NCBI RefSeq assembly: GCF_000828085.3
Contig: NZ_JXCA02000002.1
Location: forward strand, 71,136-135,135
DNA length: 64,000 bases
DNA from: Scytonema tolypothrichoides VB-61278
GTDB lineage: Bacteria > Cyanobacteriota > Cyanobacteriia > Cyanobacteriales > Nostocaceae
Direction of reading: 5' to 3'
The notes beneath the pieces were generated by a model. It made no database searches. It had not been told where the DNA came from and saw only the letters and a program-made list of their open reading frames with translations. Shown one piece after another: positions 39,452-48,079 of the stretch. The position numbers were made by a program, and so were the translations under genes. The stretch's first letter is position 1. Each line of letters starts with the position of its first letter.

Positions 39452-40375
39452 ATGCATATTCCTGATGGGTTTGTATCTCTCCCAGTAGCTGCAGGTACTG
39501 GGTTAGTAAGTGTGGTGGGGCTAGGAATAGGTATGGGGCGATCGCAAGACGCTTTTGGTATCCGTCGCGCACCTGTTCTTGGTTTAACCACCGCGTTTAT
39601 TTTTGCCGCACAAATGATTAATTTTCCTGTCGCAGGTGGCACAAGTGGTCACTTATTAGGAGGCACCTTGGCAGCGATTATTTTAGGTAGCCCTTGGGCA
39701 GGTATGTTGTGCATTGCTACCGTTTTAATTATTCAAGCTGTTCTATTTGCTGATGGTGGGATCACAGCCTTAGGAGCAAATATCTTTAACATGGCTGTGA
39801 TTGGAGTTTGGGTTGGCTGGAGTTTAACCCAAACTTTACAGCGGTTGCTTGGAGGATATAAAGGGCGTTTACCTCTAGCTGCTGGTATTGCAGCGGGCAT
39901 TAGTGTGGTGGTTGCAGCGATCGCTTGTGCTATAGAGTTAGCTCTTTCTGAGACTGCACCAGTCAATATAGTTTTACCAGCGATGACTGGCGTACATATC
40001 CTCATTGGTATTGGTGAAGGATTGATTACTGGAGGTGTGTTAACTTACCTGATGACAGCACGACCAGACCTTTTGCCTGGAAACCAGCAGGAATTTAAAG
40101 GGTGGATCGTACCTGTTGTTAGCATTCTTCTGATTGCAGGTGTACTCTCACTGCTAGCCTCAGCATGGCCAGATGGTTTGGAAAAAGTTGCTGAAAATTT
40201 GGGTTTTATTAAGTTAGGAGAAAATATACGAGTGTCAGTCCCGACGCCGTTTGCTGACTATACTGTAAACGGTAATGAAGGTATAGGAACGAGTATTGCT
40301 GGAATTCTCGGGTCTATTGTTTGTTTTGGGGTAGCCTTTGGTATTGCAAAATTAGTTAGACCGGATAATGCTTAG
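39452..40375 (+). CDS. CbiM/NikM-type permease fused to a PDGLE domain (nickel/cobalt ECF transporter)
   Basis: 307 residues without a signal peptide: it begins directly with MHIPDGFVSLPVAAG, placing the metal-binding His2 at the N-terminus. The CbiM-like part runs to about 205 (FPVAGGTSGHLLGGTL, FADGGITALGANIFNMAVIG). The C-terminal part (about 215-307) is a PDGLE domain, with the motif itself in SAWPDGLEKVAENLG, which replaces a separate CbiN/NikN. Such fusions usually carry nickel or cobalt. GAGG precedes the start. First gene of the second ECF set. Confidence 0.88.
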   Translation: MHIPDGFVSLPVAAGTGLVSVVGLGIGMGRSQDAFGIRRAPVLGLTTAFIFAAQMINFPVAGGTSGHLLGGTLAAIILGSPWAGMLCIATVLIIQAVLFADGGITALGANIFNMAVIGVWVGWSLTQTLQRLLGGYKGRLPLAAGIAAGISVVVAAIACAIELALSETAPVNIVLPAMTGVHILIGIGEGLITGGVLTYLMTARPDLLPGNQQEFKGWIVPVVSILLIAGVLSLLASAWPDGLEKVAENLGFIKLGENIRVSVPTPFADYTVNGNEGIGTSIAGILGSIVCFGVAFGIAKLVRPDNA

Positions 40376-41030
40376 AATTTCTTTACCGTTACGCTTGCAG
40401 CTATCGTTAGTTATTGTCGTGGGGTGTGCTTTTCTTAAGCCTAATGCTTGGTACTGGCTAGGTGCGTATGGGGCGATCGCACTGTTATGGGCTTGTCTAC
40501 TACGTGTACCCATTCGTAAACTCACAGGCTTACTCGGTGCAGAACTTATCTTTCTCTCGTTACTAGCGTTACCCTTAGGATGGGAACGAGCTAGTTTTTT
40601 GCTGGTTCGTTCCCTAATTTGTCTAATAACGATGAATAGTTTTTTGTTAACTTTGCCACCTCACAGTTTTGGCATCGCCCTCAAAAGCTTACCCCTACCG
40701 AGAGCATTAAAAGAAAATTTATTGTTAGCTGGGCAATACATAGAAATTTTGGTTGGGGAAGTGACGCGAATGCAGCGTAGTGCTCAACTACGGGGCTTGA
40801 ACGGTCCTGGTGGGTGGTTGCGCTACGCCAGTGCAGCTATGATCGGAGCCTTATATCTCCGCAGTTTGGAACGAGCAGAAAGAGTCTACGCAGCAATGGA
40901 AGTTCGTGGTTACAACGGACAGCTACCAACAGACGCGACATTAAGACCAAAAGAGCGTTTTGCAGTGGCGATGATGTGTGCCATTGCTGTTTGTTTGACT
41001 GTGGCTTCCTATACCAATTTTGGATTTTAG
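40368..41030 (+). CDS. CbiQ-family T component of the second ECF transporter
   Basis: 220 residues; its ATG overlaps the end of the previous gene by eight bases. Hydrophobic with several helices; coupling motifs SAQLRGLNGPGG and AMEVRGYNGQLP are visible. Shorter than the first CbiQ. It would join the PDGLE-type permease and the next ATPase. Confidence 0.9.
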   Translation: MLRISLPLRLQLSLVIVVGCAFLKPNAWYWLGAYGAIALLWACLLRVPIRKLTGLLGAELIFLSLLALPLGWERASFLLVRSLICLITMNSFLLTLPPHSFGIALKSLPLPRALKENLLLAGQYIEILVGEVTRMQRSAQLRGLNGPGGWLRYASAAMIGALYLRSLERAERVYAAMEVRGYNGQLPTDATLRPKERFAVAMMCAIAVCLTVASYTNFGF

Positions 41031-41041
41031 TCTTCAGTAGG

Positions 41042-41833
41042 ATGAACAACGCCTACGCATCAGATAATCTTAGCCTGGAAATTCAGATCATTCATCATCC
41101 ACAAAATAGAATGTTACAAACAGGGGTCGTTGTTCAGAATCTAGTGTATGCCTATTCAAATCAAGAACCAGTTTTACGAGACATTTCTTTTACCTTGAAT
41201 CCAGGCGAACGCGTTGCACTCATGGGATCGACTGGTTCTGGTAAAAGTACCTTGCTAGAAAACCTCATCGGCTTAAAACAAGCCCTATCAGGAAAAATTT
41301 GGATCAATGATATTTTAGTAGAACCTAAAACCCTACCCCAAATACGCCGTAAAATCGGGTTTAGCTTCCAAGATGCCAACGACCAACTGTTTATGCCAAC
41401 CATCTTAGAAGATGTGACCTTTGGACTACGTAACTACGGTGTACCACCAGCAATAGCAATTGATAAGGCAAAACACCTGTTAGCTGACTTTGGACTAGAA
41501 GCTTACGCCAACCGTTCTGCACACGAACTTTCCGGTGGACAAAGGCGTCTTGCTGCCTTAGCAGCGATTTTAGCGTTAGACCCGACAATTTTGATTTTGG
41601 ACGAACCTACAAACGGTCTCGATCCAGCATGGCGGCGTCACTTAGCTCAAGTTTTGTTAAAGTTACCCGTGCAAGTGATATTAATCGCCTCTCACGACCT
41701 AAACTGGCTCAGTAAAGTGACTCAACGCGCCTTAGTGCTTTCTGGTGGTCAGATTGCAATAGATAACGATATTCAGCCATTATTGCAAGATGCTGATACC
41801 CTGGACAAGCTGGGTTTACCCGTGGGTTGGTAA
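41042..41833 (+). CDS. ATPase of the second ECF transporter
   Basis: 263 residues from the ATG at 41042; the frame is open far upstream but overlaps the T component gene there. A later start at 41111 would also keep the whole domain. Walker A GSTGSGKST, FQDANDQLF, signature LSGGQRRL, Walker B ILILDEPTNGLD and SHDLNW. Completes the second metal uptake system. Confidence 0.92.
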   Translation: MNNAYASDNLSLEIQIIHHPQNRMLQTGVVVQNLVYAYSNQEPVLRDISFTLNPGERVALMGSTGSGKSTLLENLIGLKQALSGKIWINDILVEPKTLPQIRRKIGFSFQDANDQLFMPTILEDVTFGLRNYGVPPAIAIDKAKHLLADFGLEAYANRSAHELSGGQRRLAALAAILALDPTILILDEPTNGLDPAWRRHLAQVLLKLPVQVILIASHDLNWLSKVTQRALVLSGGQIAIDNDIQPLLQDADTLDKLGLPVGW

Positions 41834-41834
41834 T

Positions 41835-41975
41835 CGAATCAGTGAACAGTGAACAGTGAACAGTGAACAAGGAGTAGACGAGTCCGTTTCCTGCCTGATA
41901 CTGCGCTTCCTTGATAACTGATGACTGATGACTGATGACTGCGGCTGGTACTTGATAACTGATAACTGGTCGAAA
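41835..41975. repeat. Tandem repeat block (CAGTGAA, GATGACT, AACTGAT units)
   Basis: Four CAGTGAA units, a short repeat-like word, then GATGACT and GATAACT units after the second ECF operon. Confidence 0.85.
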
Positions 41976-42039
41976 TACCAACAAAAACGACTGAATCATT
42001 GGTTACTATTGTTTCGGTTTTATTGGTGGTAAGGTGTTA

Positions 42040-42516
42040 ATGTCTGTTTTGCGTAGATATACCGTTATTATTCCTATTAGCTTGAGTATGGCAATGTTCG
42101 TGACTGCGTGCAATGACAGCAAAGCCTCTCAATGTGAGCGACTGATTAACCTCATTAACAAAGGAAGTGACTTGATTGATAAGAATAAAGGTCAGCAGGT
42201 GACAACCAGCTTGCAACTATCCAAGGATTTGGAAGCTGTGACCAAAGAAATTAAGGAGCTAAATTTAAAAGACCCCAAGCTTCAACAATTTCAGAGCAGT
42301 TTTGTCAAGGTGTTTGAGACTTTCAGTCAATCAATTGCTACAGCAGGTAAGGCTCTTGGTTCAGCTAAGACAGCTCAAGCCTCATCAGAGGGTAGGGTCA
42401 AAATTCAAAAGGCAAGAGGAGACATCGATACAGCTCTGACAGCAGCCGCAGATGCGGCTAAACAGTCTGATGCGCTGGCGTCTGAGGTGAACAAGTACTG
42501 TAGTGAATCAAAATGA
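42040..42516 (+). CDS. Unrecognised helical lipoprotein
   Basis: 158 residues from ATG 42040, which has TAAGGT seven bases upstream; a GTG six bases earlier is possible. The signal peptide ends in a lipobox-like VTAC, so it is probably lipid-anchored. The rest is helical and rich in Lys, Ala and Ser, with C29-region and C-terminal CSESK cysteines (QCERLINLI ... NKYCSESK) that could pair. No family recognised. Confidence 0.7.
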   Translation: MSVLRRYTVIIPISLSMAMFVTACNDSKASQCERLINLINKGSDLIDKNKGQQVTTSLQLSKDLEAVTKEIKELNLKDPKLQQFQSSFVKVFETFSQSIATAGKALGSAKTAQASSEGRVKIQKARGDIDTALTAAADAAKQSDALASEVNKYCSESK

Positions 42517-42866
42517 GGTAAATGGGTTTGCAGTAGCGCTTACGCGCTACTGTTTGCTTTAGTAGGACTTACGCACCATCTGCTAGAAACCCGGTTTCTT
42601 CGTTCGTCTTTGGTTGCGAAACAAACGATTTTTGGTAGAAACCGGGTTTGTTTGCGTAAGTCCTGTCTAGGACGAAATTATCTGTCAATACTCTGTTTAT
42701 ATCTCAATATGGTTCAATTTCTCAATCTTTGGATAATGAGTCACACGGAAATCTGACCCATATTGATCAATGGTTAAAAAAATCATTTTGAATTTTAAAC
42801 TTTTCTAGATCTTAAGTCCTACTTCTGCTAGTATCTTGGTTACATTTTTCATAAATTTACTTAGAA
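42517..42866. other. Intergenic region with a MITE-like element
   Basis: Holds a 101-base inverted-repeat element (42564-42664), then AT-rich sequence before the DUF4212 gene. A GCGCTTACGCGC hairpin lies just after the lipoprotein stop (about 42535-42550). Confidence 0.6.
42564..42664. mobile_element. MITE-like element with AGGACTTACGCA ends
   Basis: Perfect 12-base inverted terminal repeats (AGGACTTACGCA / TGCGTAAGTCCT) and inner inverted GAAACCCGGTTT / AAACCGGGTTT-like words. No coding capacity. Confidence 0.75.
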
Positions 42867-43121
42867 ATGGATCGCGAAAAGAGCCATTCTTATTGGCGTG
42901 CGAACACTGCTTTAATTCGCAACCTTTTGATAGTTTGGGCGCTGGTGTCTCTCGTTTTTAGTATTTTGCTGGTACAACCATTAAATGCTGTACGTTTTTT
43001 TGGCGTGCCATTTGGTTTTTGGATGGCACAGCAGGGTTCAATTCTGATTTTTGTGGTGTTGATTTTTATCTACGCCTTTCAAATGGACAAGTTAGACCGT
43101 AAGCATAATATTAGAAGGTGA
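42867..43121 (+). CDS. DUF4212 small membrane subunit of a sodium/solute symporter
   Basis: 84 residues with two membrane helices (NLLIVWALVSLVFSILLV and FWMAQQGSILIFVVLIFIYAFQM) and the family words YWRANTALI, FFGVPFGFW. DUF4212 proteins are found directly before symporters of the type encoded next, from which this gene is separated by nine bases. Confidence 0.9.
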   Translation: MDREKSHSYWRANTALIRNLLIVWALVSLVFSILLVQPLNAVRFFGVPFGFWMAQQGSILIFVVLIFIYAFQMDKLDRKHNIRR

Positions 43122-43130
43122 GGAAAAGTT

Positions 43131-44810
43131 GTGTCAGTTGAAATTTGGACTATTTTAATAGTTGGACTTTCGTTCCTGATATACCTCTACATTGGTTGGC
43201 AATCACGAGTTAAAGATAGTAAAGGTTTTTTTGTAGCGGATCAGGGAATTCCCTCCATTGCCAATGGTGCAGCCACTGCCGCCGACTGGATGTCTGCAGC
43301 CTCGTTCATTTCAATGGCGGGGCTGATTAGTTTTATGGGCTACGATGGCTCAATTTATTTGATGGGTTGGACTGGGGGCTACGTGCTGCTGGCACTGTTG
43401 CTGGCTCCTTACCTCCGCAAGTTTGGTAAGTATACAGTACCCGATTTCGTAGGAGATAGATACTATTCTAACATTGCCCGTCTGGTAGCAGTTGTGGCAG
43501 CCATTTTTGTCTCCCTGACCTATGTTGCTGGACAAATGCGGGGGGTTGGCATTGTTTTCAGCCGCTTCCTACAGGTAGACATCAACACAGGTGTGATCAT
43601 CGGCATGGTCATTGTGGGCTTTTTTGCTGTGCTGGGCGGCATGAAAGGCATCACTTGGACACAGGTAGCACAGTACGTCATCTTGATTATTGCTTACCTG
43701 ATTCCAGCGATCGCGCTTGCTGTATTGCTTACAGGCAACCCGATCCCCCAGTTTGCATTTACGTTTAGTGACATTGCCGACAAGCTCAATCAAATCCAAG
43801 TTGATCTTGGCTTTGCACAGTACACTCAGCCATTTGTCAACAAGCCCATGCTAGACGTGCTGTTTGTCACTATTGCCTTAATGGTGGGAACTGCCGGACT
43901 TCCTCATATAATTGTACGTTTTTATACAGTTCCAGACGTGCGTTCAGCTCGGTTTTCTGCTGGTTGGGCACTGTTATTCATCGCCATTCTGTATACTACA
44001 GCTCCAGCCCTCTCTATGTTTGCCCGTTATAACCTCATTAATTCCCTGCACAATCATACTGTTGAGGAAGTGCGGCAGTTAGACTGGGCAAACAAGTGGG
44101 AACGCACCAAACTGCTGACTTTTGAAGATAAAAACGGTGACGGGCGTCTACAATTAACTCCAAAAAAAGACACGAACGAAATTACGATTGACCGAGACAT
44201 CATTGTGCTTGCGACTCCAGAGATTGCTAAACTAGCTCCTTGGGTCATCGCTTTAGTAGCGGCTGGTGGATTGGCAGCAGCTTTGTCTACAGCATCAGGA
44301 CTGTTACTGGTGATTTCTAGTTCTATAGCTCACGATGTATACTACCGCATCGTTGATCCGGGAGCATCAGAACAAAAACGGCTGTTTGTCGGACGTTTGA
44401 TGGTCGGTTTGTCCCTGGTTGGTGCTGGATATTTTGGGGTGAATCCACCAGGTTTTGTAGGTGAGGTTGTGGCTTTTGCCTTTGGATTAGCTGCTTCTAG
44501 CTTCTTTCCAGCTATCTTGCTGGGTATCTTCGACAAACGCACCAACAAAGAAGGGGCGATCGCTGGTATACTGACAGGTTTAATCTTTACTACTGCATAC
44601 ATCGTAGGGGTTAAGTTTGGGGGTATGCCACCTTGGTTCTTTGGGGTTTCTCCAGAAGGAATTGGCACTGTGGGTATGCTGCTAAACTTAGTTGTTACCC
44701 TTGTGGTGTCTCGTCTCACACCTCCTCCTCCTGCAGAAATTCAGGCACTGGTGGAGGAATTACGTAGTCCGGATATTGACGACACACAATCAATTCGGAG
44801 TGTGCATTAG
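43131..44810 (+). CDS. Sodium:solute symporter (VC_2705/ActP-like)
   Basis: 559 residues, about 13 membrane helices. GTG start with GAGGAAAA upstream. Family features: WQSRVKDSKGFFVADQGI, AADWMSAASFISMAGLI, GTAGLPHIIVRFYTV and a late conserved SSFFPAILLGIFDKRTNKEGA. Members carry acetate or similar small acids with Na+. A loop at residues 333-339 reads DKNGDGR, an EF-hand-like calcium loop, within a soluble insertion between two helices. Partner of the DUF4212 gene just upstream. The substrate cannot be decided from sequence. Confidence 0.92.
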   Translation: MSVEIWTILIVGLSFLIYLYIGWQSRVKDSKGFFVADQGIPSIANGAATAADWMSAASFISMAGLISFMGYDGSIYLMGWTGGYVLLALLLAPYLRKFGKYTVPDFVGDRYYSNIARLVAVVAAIFVSLTYVAGQMRGVGIVFSRFLQVDINTGVIIGMVIVGFFAVLGGMKGITWTQVAQYVILIIAYLIPAIALAVLLTGNPIPQFAFTFSDIADKLNQIQVDLGFAQYTQPFVNKPMLDVLFVTIALMVGTAGLPHIIVRFYTVPDVRSARFSAGWALLFIAILYTTAPALSMFARYNLINSLHNHTVEEVRQLDWANKWERTKLLTFEDKNGDGRLQLTPKKDTNEITIDRDIIVLATPEIAKLAPWVIALVAAGGLAAALSTASGLLLVISSSIAHDVYYRIVDPGASEQKRLFVGRLMVGLSLVGAGYFGVNPPGFVGEVVAFAFGLAASSFFPAILLGIFDKRTNKEGAIAGILTGLIFTTAYIVGVKFGGMPPWFFGVSPEGIGTVGMLLNLVVTLVVSRLTPPPPAEIQALVEELRSPDIDDTQSIRSVH

Positions 44811-45474
44811 CATAAACTCAAACCTCATCCTCAACCCATTCCCGTGTGTGGGGATGGGCACTTTTGTGAGAATACCATATTTTTTATATAAAAACTACAA
44901 TTTTATAGGTCGAAGGTGTACCCACCTCCTTATCGTGTTTGGATGAACGCCAAGTCTGTCACAAGCAACACGTAAAGGCACGTACTTAGACATCACTAAA
45001 CTTCACTGTTGCTCACTGAAATCAGTCTAGCAAGCTTTGGTGAGCTTTTGTAAGAAATAGTGATATTTTAATTAACTGTTCAAAAACCTCATTATGATCC
45101 CGGCATTCTTCCCACACTGCCCTATCGGGTCAGATGTGGGGCTGCTGCCGGAAATAGCTCACAGTATTGAATATTGTCATTTGTTACAATACACCAGTTT
45201 CTCTAGACAGTTGACAATGATTTCTGGAACTGTATAAGGCCAAGATGAAATCTATAATCATAGCCAGCACAAGGGCACCATTCCAGATGAGAAACTTCTT
45301 GATGGTAAAGTGGCTCTGATTTACGCATTGGCTATACTAGTGGCTTAGCACGCTTGATTGGCTATTTCTTTAGTAGTTATTTTTCCTACTACCATGCAGT
45401 TTTGATAGTCAATCAGCTAGCTTATAACTATACGGAGAAATCGGAATCATTTACACGTCTTTAAGGAAACAGCT
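44811..45474. other. 664-base intergenic region
   Basis: No gene supported. Includes a nested inverted repeat (45100-45151). A short frame near 45240-45340 (DGKVALIYALAILVA) might be a decayed gene but is too short to call. Confidence 0.5.
45100..45151. repeat. Nested hairpin of about 52 bases
   Basis: CCGGCA / TGCCGG outside, CCCACA / TGTGGG in the middle and CCC / GGG at the tip. Either a structured RNA or a cruciform-forming repeat; no match recognised. Confidence 0.5.
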
Positions 45475-46146
45475 ATGAAAGCGGAACTGACTGAATTGAT
45501 AGCCAAAGTCGTGCAAGTCCTACAAATCAATATGCGTTGGATGACTTGGAACTTATTTCTAGCTTTTATACCTTTGGCTTTGAGTGTTTGGTTGTTTCGC
45601 AGTGGGCGCGGGCGGTCTTGGGTTTGGTGGTTAGGATTTATAGTTTTTTATACTTTTCTACCGAATGCACCTTATCTACTGACCGATATCATTCATTTGA
45701 TAGATGATATTCGTACAATTCAGTCTGTATGGATAATAACTCTCATATTGATACCATTGTATGTGTTGGTTATTTTAGCTGGATTTGAAGCTTACGTTAT
45801 ATCTTTAATTAATTTAGGTTATTACTTACATCGCATTGGTAAGAGCAAATGGATTTTGTGGGTTGAGTTAATTACCCATGTTCTCTGTGCTGTGGGTGTT
45901 TATTGGGGACGTTTCTTACGTTTTAACAGTTGGGATTTTGTCACTCAACCGGATGAGTTGCTCACTAAAGGTATAGAGGATATTCTTGGCAAACAGCCTC
46001 TGGTAATTATTGCTATTACTTTTGGCATACTTGTCGCTTTACATTGGATTATGAAACGAGTGACTTTGGGTTTTTTTTCGCAAAGACGAAAAAACTTAAC
46101 TAACCACTCAAAACATATGAACTCAAACACACCTAATATTGGATAA
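45475..46146 (+). CDS. DUF1361 membrane protein
   Basis: 223 residues, about six membrane helices, with the typical words MTWNLFLAFIPLALSVWLF, FYTFLPNAPYLLTDIIHL and GVYWGRFLRFNSWD. The family's function is not known. ATG at 45475 with AAGGA upstream. The C-terminal tail (KNLTNHSKHMNSNTPNIG) is polar and not part of the conserved core. Confidence 0.85.
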   Translation: MKAELTELIAKVVQVLQINMRWMTWNLFLAFIPLALSVWLFRSGRGRSWVWWLGFIVFYTFLPNAPYLLTDIIHLIDDIRTIQSVWIITLILIPLYVLVILAGFEAYVISLINLGYYLHRIGKSKWILWVELITHVLCAVGVYWGRFLRFNSWDFVTQPDELLTKGIEDILGKQPLVIIAITFGILVALHWIMKRVTLGFFSQRRKNLTNHSKHMNSNTPNIG

Positions 46147-46369
46147 CTAACCAATAATGTTTGAGTTTTTCTTATTCCTAACTCTATAGGAACAAAAATT
46201 GTACCCAAATTTCCTGCCATAGGAAAGATGAAACGTAACTTTTCTTGACGTGAAATAAATCAAGATCAAATAATTTGAGAATTTGGGGGCGGCAAAGTCC
46301 CATAGAACCGTTGAATATATCATCGGTCTTGTTTGCAATGTCCACTCACGTTAATACGAGGAATATGGC

Positions 46370-47542
46370 ATGACATTAATTTCTAGAGAGGAAATCAAAA
46401 CACTTCTAGAACAGCCAAGACAAAATTCTGTTTCTATTTATATGCCTACGCAGTTAGCTGGATCAGAAGTTCGACAAAACTCAATTCGCTTTAAGAATTT
46501 AATCAAAGAGGCTGAGGCACGTTTAATTGATGCAGGTCTTGAGCAGAACGATGTCATTGAATTGCTAGCAAAATCTGATCAACTGGATGATTCAAATTTC
46601 TGGGAACAAAATGTAGACCAGGGACTGGCAGTTTTTATTTCTAGAGACATTTTTCGCTACTATACTCTACCTCTCACATTTGACGAGTTGGTTGTGGTGA
46701 CAGACCGATTTCATATTAAGCCACTACTGCGGATTTTAAATGGAGATGGGCGTTTCTACCTGTTAACTCTCAGTCAAAAAGATGTTCGTTTCTTCGAGGG
46801 AACACGCTATAGCATCAAAGAGCTAAAGGTGGAAAATATGCCTAAAAGTCTGGATGAAGCGCTCAACTATGATGAGACTGCTCAACAAGGTCAATTCCGC
46901 ATTGCTACATCCAAAGGGGGAACAGCCAATGCTTCTGTACAACCAGGATCGTTTCACGGGCAAGGTAGTCCCGATAGAGATCAACACCACAAAGACATCT
47001 TACAATTCTTTCAGGTTGTTAATCACGCCCTAGAAGAGAAACTGCGAGAGCAAACAGTGCCTTTGCTACTGGCTGGGGTGGAATACTTGATGCCCCTTTA
47101 CAGAGAGGCAAATACTTACCAACATTTAATTGAAGAAGGTATCACTGGGAATCAAGAGATTCTCAGCGCACAAGAACTACACGAACGAGCTTGGCCCATT
47201 GTTGAGCCACACTACCATAAATCACAGCAAGAAGTTGTAGAGCGATTTAACGAATTGTTTGGTGGTAATACTGGCAAAGCATCCAATGAACTCAAAAAAA
47301 TTATTCCAGCAGCCTATTATCAAAGAATCGATTCATTGTTGGTTGCTACCACTCAGCAGCAATGGGGACTGTTTGACCCTACCTCAGAAACTGTTTATTT
47401 GCACCAAGAAGAAGAAACTGGTGATGAGGATTTGTTGGATTTCGCTGCAGCTCATACCTTGTTAAACGGTGGTACAGTCTACGCCGTTGAAGCAGAACAA
47501 GTACCCTTTAGCACACCGGTTGCAGCTATTTTCCGATATTGA
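46370..47542 (+). CDS. baeRF-type (bacterial archaeo-eukaryotic release factor-like) protein
   Basis: 390 residues. It resembles the baeRF families (RF7/RF3 type): N-terminal ISREEIKTLLEQPRQNSVSIYMPT, a middle domain LRILNGDGRFYLLTLSQKDVRFFEGT, and the C-terminal L7Ae-like part LLVATTQQQWGLFDP ... LLDFAAAHTLLNGGTVYAV. These proteins are thought to act at the ribosome, but no specific role is proven. GAGGA precedes the ATG. Single gene. Confidence 0.85.
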   Translation: MTLISREEIKTLLEQPRQNSVSIYMPTQLAGSEVRQNSIRFKNLIKEAEARLIDAGLEQNDVIELLAKSDQLDDSNFWEQNVDQGLAVFISRDIFRYYTLPLTFDELVVVTDRFHIKPLLRILNGDGRFYLLTLSQKDVRFFEGTRYSIKELKVENMPKSLDEALNYDETAQQGQFRIATSKGGTANASVQPGSFHGQGSPDRDQHHKDILQFFQVVNHALEEKLREQTVPLLLAGVEYLMPLYREANTYQHLIEEGITGNQEILSAQELHERAWPIVEPHYHKSQQEVVERFNELFGGNTGKASNELKKIIPAAYYQRIDSLLVATTQQQWGLFDPTSETVYLHQEEETGDEDLLDFAAAHTLLNGGTVYAVEAEQVPFSTPVAAIFRY

Positions 47543-47647
47543 TTTTGTTGGCATTGTATAAAGTATAACAAGCTATAACAACGCTAATAATGGATATTAA
47601 GCTGCCACGCATATCATATAACAATGCATACAGCTAGGAAGTAGTCT

Positions 47648-47668
47648 AGTCCCTAGCTAGGGACTTTC
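47648..47668 (+). terminator. Terminator-like palindrome after the baeRF gene
   Basis: AGTCCCTAGCTAGGGACT followed by TT; perfect palindrome about 100 bases after the stop codon. T run is short. Confidence 0.5.
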
Positions 47669-47920
47669 ACTTGCATCCACAACATGCTATGGGTGTATTT
47701 CAATCAAGCGCAACTTTACAAAGAATAGATATTACACCGTATTCTTTACTTATTCAAACACACTGACAATTTATATTAAATCATAATCAAAATATTAGCA
47801 AGTAGTTGAAAAATAGTATCATTTGTGGGAGAGTATCATAGCAAAATCTAAGATCCACTGTCAAATTCATTGATTGACACTCGTACAAAAGCTATGCCAA
47901 AAGCAGCACGCTCTGTCAGG

Positions 47921-47952
47921 CTGAGCACACTATGCACTTTGTGCTCAGTTTT
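47921..47952 (+). terminator. Second terminator-like hairpin
   Basis: CTGAGCACA, ten-base loop, TGTGCTCAG, then TTTTCC. No gene ends just before it. Confidence 0.5.
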
Positions 47953-48079
47953 CCGGCTGGGTAGGCTCAAATGCAAGATTGCAAAGCTTTTTGTGTGTTT
48001 TTAACAGTGAAAATATTTCTGCGTGATGTTCTTTTGAATGTTTTAATGATTACATTTTAAACACTTTCAGGAGCAAAAA

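Larger units (their letters stand above)
47543..48079. other. 537-base intergenic region with two hairpins
   Basis: No protein gene. An 18-base perfect palindrome (47648-47665) followed by TTT and a 9-bp hairpin followed by TTTT (47921-47952) suggest ends of one or two transcripts. The second is 270 bases beyond the first, so a small RNA between them is possible. Confidence 0.5.

Noticed and set aside
45220-45345. Possible decayed gene (DGKVALIYALAILVA)
   Set aside because: Too short and interrupted; could be a dehydrogenase fragment but not supportable.
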